Assembly (NCBI RefSeq): GCF_000255455.1 | Contig: NZ_JH621261.1 | Location: 35,451-99,450 of the forward strand | DNA from: Aquimarina agarilytica ZC1 | Lineage (GTDB): Bacteria; Bacteroidota; Bacteroidia; Flavobacteriales; Flavobacteriaceae | Length of the DNA: 64,000 nucleotides | Direction of reading: 5' to 3' | Shown here: piece after piece, positions 36,801-44,301 of the stretch | How the letters are laid out: each line of letters begins with the position of its first letter | Position numbering within the stretch: the first letter of the stretch is position 1 | The notes under the pieces: generated by a model | What the model saw: the letters and a program-made list of their open reading frames with translations, nothing else | The model's database searches: none | What the model was told of the DNA's origin: nothing | Translations under genes and position numbers: made by a program

Positions 36801-37516
36801 GTAAATTCAAATTTGTGCCTTCATTAATTTGGAAAGGTGATTTAGGGGCAGAATTTACTACTTCGGTTAGTTTTGAAACCATTGAAGTAGAACAAACTAA
36901 TGGTAGGTTTATCAATGATTTTTATTTAAATAACAATATTGAAAATAGGGATAGCTTTTTGGGGGTTGAAGCTGATTATCATTTTGAAAATAAAAATGAT
37001 TGGGTATTCCCAAGCATGGGTATGCATACAAACTTAAAGTTGGGTTACAAACAAAATATAGAAAAGTCTAAAGGTTTTACATACCTAAAGCCAATTTTAG
37101 GTTTTACCTATAAATTAATTCCTAGTGGAAAACTTGTTTTAGCTACTAATATAGGGGCTCATATTAATTTTGGAAATGATTTTGAATTTTATCAAGCGGC
37201 AACAATAGGAGCAGATAATAGTTTAAGAGCTTACAGAAATCAACGTTTTTCAGGTAAACGATCGTTTTATCAGAGTACAGACTTTCGCTGGGATCTAACA
37301 AAGATTAAAACACGATTGATTCCTTTGAAAGTAGGGATGTATTCTGGAGTTGATTATGGAAAAGTATGGGTGGCAAATGATGAAAACAAAAAATGGAATA
37401 ATTCATTAGGGGGAGGTCTTTTTATAAATGCCGCTGATATGTTAATAGGGAATGTATCAGTTTTTACAGCTAAAGATGGAGAGCGATTTAATTTTAAACT
37501 AGGCTTTGGTTTTTAA
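33842..37516 (+). CDS. metallophosphatase / kinase-like / outer-membrane beta-barrel lipoprotein
   Basis: A 1224-residue protein. Lipobox LLSAC (Cys19). Residues about 42-350 form a calcineurin-type phosphoesterase with every metal motif: GDAG (49-52), GDN (83-85), GNHDWY (125-130), HH (222-223) and GHEH (292-295). Residues about 420-720 are not a known domain to me, but show a Gly-rich turn (RRGGGHQSKSLRL), a strand EYVMRAMHKE, YMIEER, then FDMLIGDWDRHEDQW (593-606) and PVPRDRDQAF (621-630). This order resembles a protein-kinase-like fold of the HipA/Fam20/PI-kinase kind. Residues about 880-1224 form a beta-barrel with alternating strands, ending FNFKLGFGF, like surface-antigen/BamA-type barrels. 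Two small genes follow at about 20-nt spacing. Confidence 0.85.
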   Translation: MGCRQGLIFILVSFLLSACATYDLQLKDENTQVSYPFDKEILHSFYLIGDAGNSKLGTESDALGLFKKHIKKANKNSTALFLGDNIYPKGLPAKGSEFRNFATHQLNVQTEAVRDFKGNAIFIPGNHDWYSGIKGVKRQEKYIENILGKHSFLPQNGCPIKRIKIGTAIDLIIVDSHWYITNWNKQPTINDDCDIKTRQQFFDEFESLIKKARGKTTLIALHHPIFTNGPHGGQFSFKSHMKPLPILGSLKNVLRNTSGIANVDQIGVRYMELKKRIVTLAQENKKVIFVSGHEHSLEYSTQDNLHQIISGSGANESPTRLRKNGKFSIGRQGFARLDVFKDGSSFVRFYTANDEKLVYQTVVLPEDEIIGGVTYKADFPSQVKASIYTEKEITKSKFHKATWGKRYRKDYGVEVNVPTVNLDTLFGGLSPVRRGGGHQSKSLRLKNNKGQEYVMRAMHKEALQYLQAVAFKEKYIEGQFNNTYPERLLTDVFAGSYPYAPYAIGSLADAIKVFHTNPTLYFVPKQKALGQYNVDYGDELYMIEERAASGHGETASFGFSNELISTYDLLKKLLKNQKHHVDESAYIRARLFDMLIGDWDRHEDQWRWATFKEEDKTIYRPVPRDRDQAFSIMDDGFLLGILTTIIPDIRLLRSYEEELKSVKWFNLEPYPLDVALINSANKKDWDAEVTFIQTHLTKDVIDKAFQAFPKEVDQITVQNIKTKLLGRIKNIQQISDAYYAHINRFSVVKGTNKDDRFEIKRYPNGKTTIKGYRIIKGEKGFMFHERTYSHKETKELWVYGLDDTDYFEVSGKGDHYIPIRLIGGQNKDTYHIKNGKKVHLYDYKSKKSEFITNKGKKKLTDDYDTNVYNYKKLKNSLNQFLPVIGYNPDDGFRVGFSNTFTFYRFERNPFTSQHNISADLYFATQGFDLNYSSEFANVFGNWNFGFSSQFTSPNYSINFFGFGNETINPNVENEKQFDLDYNRVKLSKFKFVPSLIWKGDLGAEFTTSVSFETIEVEQTNGRFINDFYLNNNIENRDSFLGVEADYHFENKNDWVFPSMGMHTNLKLGYKQNIEKSKGFTYLKPILGFTYKLIPSGKLVLATNIGAHINFGNDFEFYQAATIGADNSLRAYRNQRFSGKRSFYQSTDFRWDLTKIKTRLIPLKVGMYSGVDYGKVWVANDENKKWNNSLGGGLFINAADMLIGNVSVFTAKDGERFNFKLGFGF

Positions 37517-37536
37517 TTTTTTATATAAAAAAATAG

Positions 37537-37827
37537 ATGATTTTAGAGGTAGCTATATTATATGTTAAAAAAGGTTTTGAATCTCAATTTGAAGTAGACT
37601 TTGCTAGGGCAGGAAAATATATTAGTTCTATAAAGGGATATCAATCTCATTCGTTAAAAAAATGTGTGGAACAAAATAATAAATACATTTTATTAGTGAA
37701 ATGGGATACTATTACTTCGCATACTATCGGATTTAGAGCATCGGAAGCTTATTTAAAATGGAAAGAGTTACTGCATCATTATTATGAACCCTTTCCTGTT
37801 GTTGAACATTATGAAACGGTTTTTTAA
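37537..37827 (+). CDS. antibiotic biosynthesis monooxygenase (ABM) family protein
   Basis: A 96-residue dimeric alpha+beta barrel protein. The order of elements (ILEVAILYVKKGFESQFE, ARAGKYISSIKGYQSHSLKK, NKYILLVKWDTITSH, then the C-terminal PFPVVEHYETVF) is characteristic of ABM/YgiN-type proteins, which include small cofactor-free monooxygenases and heme-degrading enzymes. Substrate unknown. It follows the phosphatase/barrel gene by 20 nt and precedes the DUF1287 gene by 21 nt, so the three may share a transcript. Confidence 0.78.
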   Translation: MILEVAILYVKKGFESQFEVDFARAGKYISSIKGYQSHSLKKCVEQNNKYILLVKWDTITSHTIGFRASEAYLKWKELLHHYYEPFPVVEHYETVF

Positions 37828-37848
37828 GCAGTCATAAAAAATAATAAA

Positions 37849-38430
37849 ATGAAAAGGATACTACTAATTTTATACTACTTCATTTTAAATTATAGCTTTT
37901 CACAAGCTCAAATAAGTGAACAAAGTTTTTCGGATTGTGTGTTAGAATTAACAAAGCAACAAGTAGTATATGATCCGAGCTATTTTTCAATCGATTATCC
38001 TAATGGTGATGTGCCTAAAGACAAAGGCGTATGTACAGATGTTGTAATAAGAGCTTATCGAAAAATAGGAATCGATTTACAAAAGTTAGTGCATGAAGAT
38101 ATGAAAGCTAATTTTAACCAGTACCCTAAAATTTGGTCACTTAAAAAAACGGATAAAAATATAGATCATAGGAGAGTACCCAATTTGATGACTTTTTTTA
38201 AAAGAGCAGGTGCCGAAAAAAAAATAACAAAAAAAAACAATGATTATTTACCGGGTGATATCATATGTTGGAATTTGGGTGGAGCAATTACTCACATAGG
38301 AATTGTAGTTAATAAAAAGTCGGAGGATTCAAAAAGATATTTAATAGTCCATAATATTGGTGCAGGTCAAGTTTTAGAGGATTGCTTATTTAATTTTGAA
38401 ATTATTGGGCACTATAGATATAAAGTTTGA
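37849..38430 (+). CDS. DUF1287 family secreted protein (NlpC/P60-like)
   Basis: A 193-residue protein with a signal peptide (about 1-20, ending SFSQAQ) and the DUF1287 pattern: YPNGDVPKDKGVCTDVVIRAYRKIGIDL contains the candidate catalytic Cys (KGVCTDV), and YLPGDIICWNLGGAITHIGIVV contains the GDIICW and His motif. The fold is related to papain-like NlpC/P60 peptidases, so action on cell wall peptides in the periplasm is plausible. The start is the ATG giving a complete signal. Last gene before the ebo region. Confidence 0.8.
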   Translation: MKRILLILYYFILNYSFSQAQISEQSFSDCVLELTKQQVVYDPSYFSIDYPNGDVPKDKGVCTDVVIRAYRKIGIDLQKLVHEDMKANFNQYPKIWSLKKTDKNIDHRRVPNLMTFFKRAGAEKKITKKNNDYLPGDIICWNLGGAITHIGIVVNKKSEDSKRYLIVHNIGAGQVLEDCLFNFEIIGHYRYKV

Positions 38431-38450
38431 TTTTGTTTTTTATGGATGCT

Positions 38451-38515
38451 TTACAAACAATTGAATTCATAAATAGTACCAGTTTTTTTGTTTCTTTTTT
38501 CATAATAATGAATCC
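38451..38515 (-). pseudogene. 3'-end remnant of the beta-propeller lipoprotein gene at 45771
   Basis: Positions 38451-38503 align without gaps to 45771-45823, 46 of 53 bases identical, in the same orientation and with stop codons aligned. The minus-strand codons give EKRNKKTGTIYEFNCL and stop, against EKTNKKTGNIYEFNGL and stop in the intact gene. Similarity fades beyond about 38515. No rest of the gene is present. The two copies sit on either side of the ebo operon. Confidence 0.75.
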
Positions 38516-39217
38516 ATTTTAAGCTTATAACTAGTGCATTAGAAAACGAAAAACACTTAAATAAGACTTTTTAAAGTCTGTTAAATAAAAATAAAGGATT
38601 CAATTAAATTAAAATTTAGTCCATTTATTAATTTTTATTCTTGTTTAAGTGGTTGTAAATAAAATGTTTAAATACGTTTTAGAGGTTGAATTTAAGTAAG
38701 TATTTTATTTTTAATTTTTTTAGATGGAGAAACATTTTTTTATCTAAATTAGGCTTACACAAAAATCAACTTAAAATAATTATATGAAAATCAAACTACT
38801 AGAGGTTGGGAAATACCTGTGCAAAACTGAAGGCTTACCTACAGATACAACAATAATGTATGTATTTTCTTTAAGGATAATAAAGAGGTGAAATAAAATC
38901 ATTTTTGCTAGAGATTTCAATTGATTCTACTGCAATTTTTTTGTTTTATTTCCAAATAAAGTGAAAGTATACGCTGCTCAACCTTCTTTCACTATTTTAC
39001 CTCATTAAAGCACTTTTATTCAGAATACATTAAAAGTTTAAGTAAGTATTTTTTATAAATAATAAGAAATTATTAGAAGGTCATTTACTATAAAGCTTCT
39101 TTAATCCTGTAATGATTAATATAGGAGGAGGTATAAATTAAAAAATGCAGTTGTCATTCAATCTATAGTAATAAGTAGTATGATCAAAACTTGATAGGAT
39201 TATAAAGAAAACTAAAT
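38516..39217. other. intergenic region upstream of the ebo operon, with a 16-bp direct repeat
   Basis: About 700 nt without a convincing gene. TTTAAGTAAGTATTTT occurs exactly twice (38691-38706 and 39037-39052), and a close variant lies past eboF (45741-45754). A 35-codon frame (38784-38891, MKIKLLEVGKYLCKTEGL...) and a 7-codon frame at 39145 (MQLSFNL) are too short to call. The latter is preceded by GGAGGAGG at 39124-39131, an unusually strong Shine-Dalgarno-like run for this phylum. No clear TAnnTTTG promoter for eboA was found. Confidence 0.5.
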
Positions 39218-40051
39218 ATGCCTAATACAATTTCTTCAAAAATGACTTTTAAAGAAATAGTTCATAGTAAGCTATTTCAAGAAGAATTAAACTGGTTGAA
39301 TGCTAATAGTTCACTTATAAAAAAGGATGAGCAGGGAAATCAATTTATTCTTAATTATAGTTTAATTTTTCGTTTTATTTCAAAGGATAAAATTGAATGG
39401 AGTACTAAAGAGCTATTGTTCTTAAAAAAGCAATATCCTTCTTTTTCTGAGGAGGATTGGAATAAACAATCGCTTTGTCGCTCATTACTCATGATTGAAT
39501 TACCTGTTGAAAATAGTAAGGTTATTTTAAAAAAACTGGTTGAAACATGTAGTATAAATGAACAAGAGGATTTTTATAAAAGCCTTTATTTTTTAAAAAT
39601 AGCACCAGAACTTACAAGCCTTGTAGAAGAAGGCATAAGAACTAATGTAGAAAATGTTTTTGATGCAATAGCTTTAAATAATCCTTATGCGGCTAATTAT
39701 CTTTCGGAAGAAGCTTGGAACCAATTAGTTTTGAAAGCCATTTTTATGGGACGTCCACTGTATAAAATTTACAATCTTGTTGTTCGAAATAACGAGAAAC
39801 TAGCAGTAATGCTCAATAATTACATTCAGGAACGATGGTCAGCTGGTCGGAAAGTATCTCCAGAGATTTGGCAGCTGATGTTGGGTTATAAGCATCCCGA
39901 TATCCTAATTACATTAAAAAAAGCAATAGCATCTACTAATGAGTTAGAACATAAAGCGGTTCAAATAATATTACAAGAAACGACCCTAAATAGATCAAGT
40001 AACCTTGCTATTTGGACAGAAATAGGAAAAAAAGTTAATCAAAATAAATAA
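39218..40051 (+). CDS. eboA: EboA domain protein, first gene of the ebo operon
   Basis: A 277-residue helical protein with no signal peptide or membrane helix (NWLNANSSLIKKDEQGNQFIL, RSLLMIELP, FYKSLYFLKIAPEL, AYAANYLSEEAWNQLVLKAIFMGRPLYKI-like region). EboA proteins have no known biochemical function. The name rests on the neighbours: TatD hydrolase, UbiA enzyme, dehydroquinate-synthase-like protein, TIM-barrel EboE and phosphodiesterase EboF follow in canonical order, starting 5 nt downstream. The long upstream gap suggests that the operon promoter is there. Confidence 0.82.
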   Translation: MPNTISSKMTFKEIVHSKLFQEELNWLNANSSLIKKDEQGNQFILNYSLIFRFISKDKIEWSTKELLFLKKQYPSFSEEDWNKQSLCRSLLMIELPVENSKVILKKLVETCSINEQEDFYKSLYFLKIAPELTSLVEEGIRTNVENVFDAIALNNPYAANYLSEEAWNQLVLKAIFMGRPLYKIYNLVVRNNEKLAVMLNNYIQERWSAGRKVSPEIWQLMLGYKHPDILITLKKAIASTNELEHKAVQIILQETTLNRSSNLAIWTEIGKKVNQNK

Positions 40052-40056
40052 AACTT

Positions 40057-40962
40057 ATGCAATATATTGATCCACACATTCATATGGTTTCTCGCACAAC
40101 AGATGATTATGAAGCTATGAGAGCAGCTGGAATAGTTGCTATTATAGAACCTGCTTTTTGGATGGGGCAACCAAGAACCTCTGTAGGTTCTTTTCAAGAC
40201 TATTTTAATAGCTTAGTTAACTGGGAACGGTTTCGTGCTTCTCAATTTGGTATAAAACACTATTGTACTATTGGTTTAAATTCTAAAGAAGCAAATAATG
40301 AAGCTTTAGCAGAACAGGTTATGGATTTATTACCACTGTATGCATCTAAAGAAGGAGTTGTAGCTATTGGAGAAATTGGTTATGATGATCAAACCAAAGC
40401 AGAGGACAAGTATTTTAGAGAGCAGATTGAATTAGCCAAGCAATTAAAGCTTCCTATAATGGTACATACACCACATCGTGATAAAAAAAATGGAACTATA
40501 AGGAGCATGGATGTTATAAAAGAACATGGGGTATCTCCATCTATGGTAGTTATAGATCACAATAATGAAGAAACGGTAAAGGCTGTTTTGGATCGAGGTT
40601 ATTGGACAGCATTTACTATTTACCCCAATACAAAAATGGGTAATAAACGAATGGTAGAAATTGTGAAGCAATACGGATCAGAACGAATCATTGTTGATAG
40701 TTCTGCCGATTGGGGAGTGAGTGATCCTTTGGCAGTGCCTAAAACAGCATCACTTATGAACGAACTAGGGATTTCTAAACAAGATATTCATCTTACATGT
40801 TATAAAAATGCATTAGATGTTTACGGACAAAGTGGACAATTTAATGAGGCTGATTGGATGAAAGAAATAACTATTGAAAACATGGAATTGTTAAATGGCA
40901 ATTCTGTTTTAAGAGGGCAAGAGTTTGTTAAAAAAACATATTCTAATATAATTGAGAATTAG
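40057..40962 (+). CDS. eboB: TatD-family metal-dependent hydrolase EboB
   Basis: A 301-residue TIM-barrel hydrolase. The metal site begins DPHIHMVSRT; VAIGEIGYDD, LPIMVHTPHRDK, VVIDHNNEET and IIVDSSADWG supply the other His, Glu and Asp ligands at TatD positions. TatD proteins include DNases and amidohydrolases; EboB's substrate is unknown. The gene lies 5 nt after eboA and 2 nt before eboC. The sequence is cytosolic, with no signal peptide. Confidence 0.85.
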   Translation: MQYIDPHIHMVSRTTDDYEAMRAAGIVAIIEPAFWMGQPRTSVGSFQDYFNSLVNWERFRASQFGIKHYCTIGLNSKEANNEALAEQVMDLLPLYASKEGVVAIGEIGYDDQTKAEDKYFREQIELAKQLKLPIMVHTPHRDKKNGTIRSMDVIKEHGVSPSMVVIDHNNEETVKAVLDRGYWTAFTIYPNTKMGNKRMVEIVKQYGSERIIVDSSADWGVSDPLAVPKTASLMNELGISKQDIHLTCYKNALDVYGQSGQFNEADWMKEITIENMELLNGNSVLRGQEFVKKTYSNIIEN

Positions 40963-40964
40963 AA

Positions 40965-41852
40965 ATGAGATTGGGTTACTTTTTAAAAATGGCAAGGCCT
41001 GCTAATATTTTAACTGCTATTTCTGATATTATTGCTGGTTTTTCTGTGGCTGGAATTTTTTTATATCCTTTAATGGATACTAAATTTGAATCTATGATTT
41101 TGCTTATAGTTTCTACTATGGGCTTATATGCTGGGGGGATCATATTTAATGATGTTTTTGATTACAAAGCAGATAAACTCAACAGACCCGAAAGGATGTT
41201 ACCTTCAGGTAAAATTTCAATGAATGAAGCTATTATTTTTGGATCAAGCCTATTTGCTATTGGGGTTATTTCTGCTTTTTTAGTTTCTACACAAAGTGGA
41301 ATCATAGCATTTTCCATTTGTATTTTGGCGCTTACTTATGATAAGTATGCAAAACATCACTCAGTTTTAGGCCCAATAAACATGGGGTTATGTAGATCAA
41401 TGAATCTTTTGCTAGGAATGAGTATTATTAATAATGTTATACCGCTCATGTGGTTTTTGGGGTGTATACCTTTAGCATTCATTGCTGCGATTACTTTAGT
41501 TGGACAAAAAGAAGCACATGGGAATAACAAGAATTCAATTATTAAGGCCATAATATTAGATACGTTAGTTGTCTTATTTTTTATCTTTTTAATGCTATAC
41601 GGCTATTTAAAAATATGGACCACTATCCCTTTTCTATTGTTCTGGTTTGGGATTAATTTAATAGCTAAAGCAAGAGCACTAATTCACAACCATCCAAAAC
41701 AAATTCAACAAGCTGTTAAAATAGGAGTATTATCATTGATTCCTTTAAACGCCATTTATGTAGTAGGCTTTGCTAACTGGTATTATGCTCTTTTGCTTAT
41801 CTGTTTATTGCCAATATCTATGTTAGTGGCTAAACACTATGCGGTAACTTAA
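40965..41852 (+). CDS. eboC: UbiA-family prenyltransferase EboC
   Basis: A 295-residue polytopic membrane enzyme with about eight to nine helices. The first Asp-rich motif is NDVFDYKADKLNRPERMLPSG; the second region is LTYDKYAKHHSVLGPINMGLCRSMN. UbiA enzymes move a prenyl chain from a diphosphate to an aromatic or other acceptor in the membrane. In the ebo set the donor and acceptor are not known. It starts 2 nt after eboB, and a 53-nt gap precedes eboD, the largest gap inside the operon. Confidence 0.87.
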   Translation: MRLGYFLKMARPANILTAISDIIAGFSVAGIFLYPLMDTKFESMILLIVSTMGLYAGGIIFNDVFDYKADKLNRPERMLPSGKISMNEAIIFGSSLFAIGVISAFLVSTQSGIIAFSICILALTYDKYAKHHSVLGPINMGLCRSMNLLLGMSIINNVIPLMWFLGCIPLAFIAAITLVGQKEAHGNNKNSIIKAIILDTLVVLFFIFLMLYGYLKIWTTIPFLLFWFGINLIAKARALIHNHPKQIQQAVKIGVLSLIPLNAIYVVGFANWYYALLLICLLPISMLVAKHYAVT

Positions 41853-41905
41853 CTTAATTAATAACGAACATTTGTAAAAAATAGAATAATCTAAGGGGCA
41901 GCATT

Positions 41906-43087
41906 ATGAATAAAATAATACAACAAAATTTTAAAGTAGAATTCAACTATAATATTTCGTTTACCGAAGGTGTTTTTGATGTAAACAATCCGTTATTATC
42001 AAATTTGCTAACTTCCAAAAATAAAAATAGCACTACAAGAGCCGTTGTAATTCTGGATAAGGGAATGTTTTATTATCATTCTTATTTAATTGAACAAATT
42101 CAGACTTATTTCAAAAAATGTTGCCTTAAAATTCAATTAATGGGAGAGCCATTGATGGTTGAAGGGGGTGAAGGGGTAAAAAACAAATGGAGTGTAGTAG
42201 AAAATGTTCTTGATTTAGTAAATAAAAAAAAAATAGATAGACATTCTTTTGTTATAGCTGTAGGAGGTGGTGCAGTTTTGGATATGGTGGGTTTTGCAAG
42301 TGCTATAGCGCACCGGGGTATTCAAATAATTCGTATTCCAACTACGGTTCTTTCTCAAAACGATTCTGGTGTAGGTGTAAAAAATTCTATTAATTATTTT
42401 GACAAGAAAAATTTTTTAGGAACATTTCAACCGCCGTTTGCAGTTATAAATGACCAAACTTTTTTAACTACATTATCTGATCGGCATTGGAGATCCGGAA
42501 TTTCTGAAGCCATAAAAGTAGCATTGATTAAAGATTCTTTATTTTTTAATTGGATAGAAGATCATATCACTTTGTTAAACAATCGTGATCCCGAGACCAT
42601 GAATAATCTCATTTTTAAATGTGCTCAATTACACACAGCGCATATTGGAGGAGGTGACCCGTTTGAAAAAGGTTCGTCAAGGCCTTTAGATTTTGGTCAT
42701 TGGGCTGCTCATAAACTAGAATATTTGACGAATTATGAATTAACTCATGGAGAAGCTGTAGCTATAGGTATTGCTTTGGACTCATGTTATTCTTATTGTA
42801 TAGGATACTTGTCTGAAAATGAATTGAAAAGAATTTTACATTGTTTTAATAACTTAGGATTTGAATTAAGTTGTCCCTTGTTGTTAGATCCGTTGGATAT
42901 TAATAGAATCAATCAAAAACTAATTACTGGCTTAGAGGAGTTTAGGGAGCATTTAGGAGGGGTGTTAACCATAATGTTATTAAGGGGTATTGGTCAAGGC
43001 GAAGAGATTCATGAAATAGAAAAATCAAAATTAGATCAATCTATAGTGCTTATAGCTTCATTTCAAAATAAAAAACTTACGGTATGA
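41906..43087 (+). CDS. eboD: 3-dehydroquinate synthase-like sugar phosphate cyclase EboD
   Basis: A 393-residue protein of the dehydroquinate synthase/sugar phosphate cyclase superfamily. The NAD site GGGAVLDMVGFASAIAHRG, IRIPTTVLSQNDSGVGVKN, EAIKVALIKD and the zinc ligands in DFGHWAAHKLE and LTHGEAVAIGI are present. It is distinct from a normal shikimate-pathway AroB, being embedded in ebo. The likely product is a cyclic polyol precursor, but the substrate is unknown. It overlaps eboE by 4 nt. Confidence 0.86.
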   Translation: MNKIIQQNFKVEFNYNISFTEGVFDVNNPLLSNLLTSKNKNSTTRAVVILDKGMFYYHSYLIEQIQTYFKKCCLKIQLMGEPLMVEGGEGVKNKWSVVENVLDLVNKKKIDRHSFVIAVGGGAVLDMVGFASAIAHRGIQIIRIPTTVLSQNDSGVGVKNSINYFDKKNFLGTFQPPFAVINDQTFLTTLSDRHWRSGISEAIKVALIKDSLFFNWIEDHITLLNNRDPETMNNLIFKCAQLHTAHIGGGDPFEKGSSRPLDFGHWAAHKLEYLTNYELTHGEAVAIGIALDSCYSYCIGYLSENELKRILHCFNNLGFELSCPLLLDPLDINRINQKLITGLEEFREHLGGVLTIMLLRGIGQGEEIHEIEKSKLDQSIVLIASFQNKKLTV

Positions 43088-44301
43088 AAGTTGGAAAATC
43101 AGGGCATTTGAGCTACTGTACTAATATCCATTCAGGAGAATCTTGGTCAGAAACCTTTGATAATCTAAAGCTTTATTTACTTGGAGTAAAAGCACAAATT
43201 TCAAAAAAAAATCCTTTTGGTATTGGTTTAAGACTTTCTAATCAAGCTGCAATTGAACTCAATGAAAAAACTACTTTAGCTTCATTTAAAAAATGGCTTA
43301 AGGAAAATAATTTATATGTATTTACCATCAATGGTTTTCCTTATGGGAATTTTCATGATGAAGTTATTAAGGATAAAGTTCATGTACCAGATTGGAGCAC
43401 TAATTTAAGAAAAGAATATACCTTATTACTGTTTAATATTTTAGCAGTATTAGTACCCGAAAATTTAATTAGTGGAATTTCAACTTCTCCTATAACTTAT
43501 AAATATTGGCATACATCAAAAAGTGAATTAGAAAAAATTAAAAATAGAGCCTGCGAATATTTAATTGATGTTGTAAATCATCTTATAAATATAAAGAATA
43601 CTACTGGGAAAAGTATGCATCTGAATATTGAGCCAGAACCCGATGGCTTGATTGAGAATTCTGAAGAGTTTATAACTTTTTTCAATGATTTTCTTTTAAA
43701 AAGAGGAGGGGAGTTATTGGTGAAAAAAAACAAATGCTCAATTGATGAAGCCCAAAGCGCTATTCGAGAACATATTCAGCTTTGTTATGATGTTTGTCAT
43801 TTTTCGGTGGGGTTCGAAAAGCCTTTGGAAATTATTGAAAAGATGAAAAATAATGGTATTCGAATAGGAAAACTACAAATAAGTGCAGCTTTAAAATGTA
43901 CATTGAATGAGCATACTACTATTGAAGAATTAAAAAGCTATTTAAAACCTTTTCATGAACCTAATTATTTACACCAAGCCGTAATTAAATCAAGAGGTGA
44001 AAACTTTTCAAAATATACAGATTTAGATATGGCTATTAATGCCATGCATAAAAATGAATTTGAAGAACTAAGAACACATTACCACGTTCCTGTATTTCTA
44101 GACGAATATCAGAATTTAAAATCAACACAAGATGATTTAATAGATACACTCCAGCTTTGGAAGGAAGATGAATTTACCCAGCATTTAGAGATAGAAACAT
44201 ATACTTGGGAGGTATTACCTAATAAAATGCAAACAGACATAATAAGTGCTATAACTAGAGAAATTAATTGGGTGAGAACTAAAATTGGGGATATAATATG
44301 A
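43084..44301 (+). CDS. eboE: TIM-barrel protein EboE (sugar phosphate isomerase/epimerase-like)
   Basis: A 405-residue protein of the xylose-isomerase/AP-endonuclease-2-like TIM-barrel superfamily. It begins KVGKSGHLSYCTNIHSGESW; MHLNIEPEPDG, IQLCYDVCHFSVGFEKP and VFLDEYQNLKS hold conserved Glu, Asp and His residues at barrel strand ends, as in metal-dependent sugar isomerases. Called the metabolite traffic protein EboE in annotation practice. It overlaps both eboD and eboF by 4 nt, showing translational coupling. Confidence 0.87.
   Translation: MKVGKSGHLSYCTNIHSGESWSETFDNLKLYLLGVKAQISKKNPFGIGLRLSNQAAIELNEKTTLASFKKWLKENNLYVFTINGFPYGNFHDEVIKDKVHVPDWSTNLRKEYTLLLFNILAVLVPENLISGISTSPITYKYWHTSKSELEKIKNRACEYLIDVVNHLINIKNTTGKSMHLNIEPEPDGLIENSEEFITFFNDFLLKRGGELLVKKNKCSIDEAQSAIREHIQLCYDVCHFSVGFEKPLEIIEKMKNNGIRIGKLQISAALKCTLNEHTTIEELKSYLKPFHEPNYLHQAVIKSRGENFSKYTDLDMAINAMHKNEFEELRTHYHVPVFLDEYQNLKSTQDDLIDTLQLWKEDEFTQHLEIETYTWEVLPNKMQTDIISAITREINWVRTKIGDII

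Noticed and set aside
38784..38891. 35-codon reading frame upstream of eboA (MKIKLLEVGKYL...)
   Set aside because: Too short, not recognised, with no promoter or partner; may be chance or a remnant.
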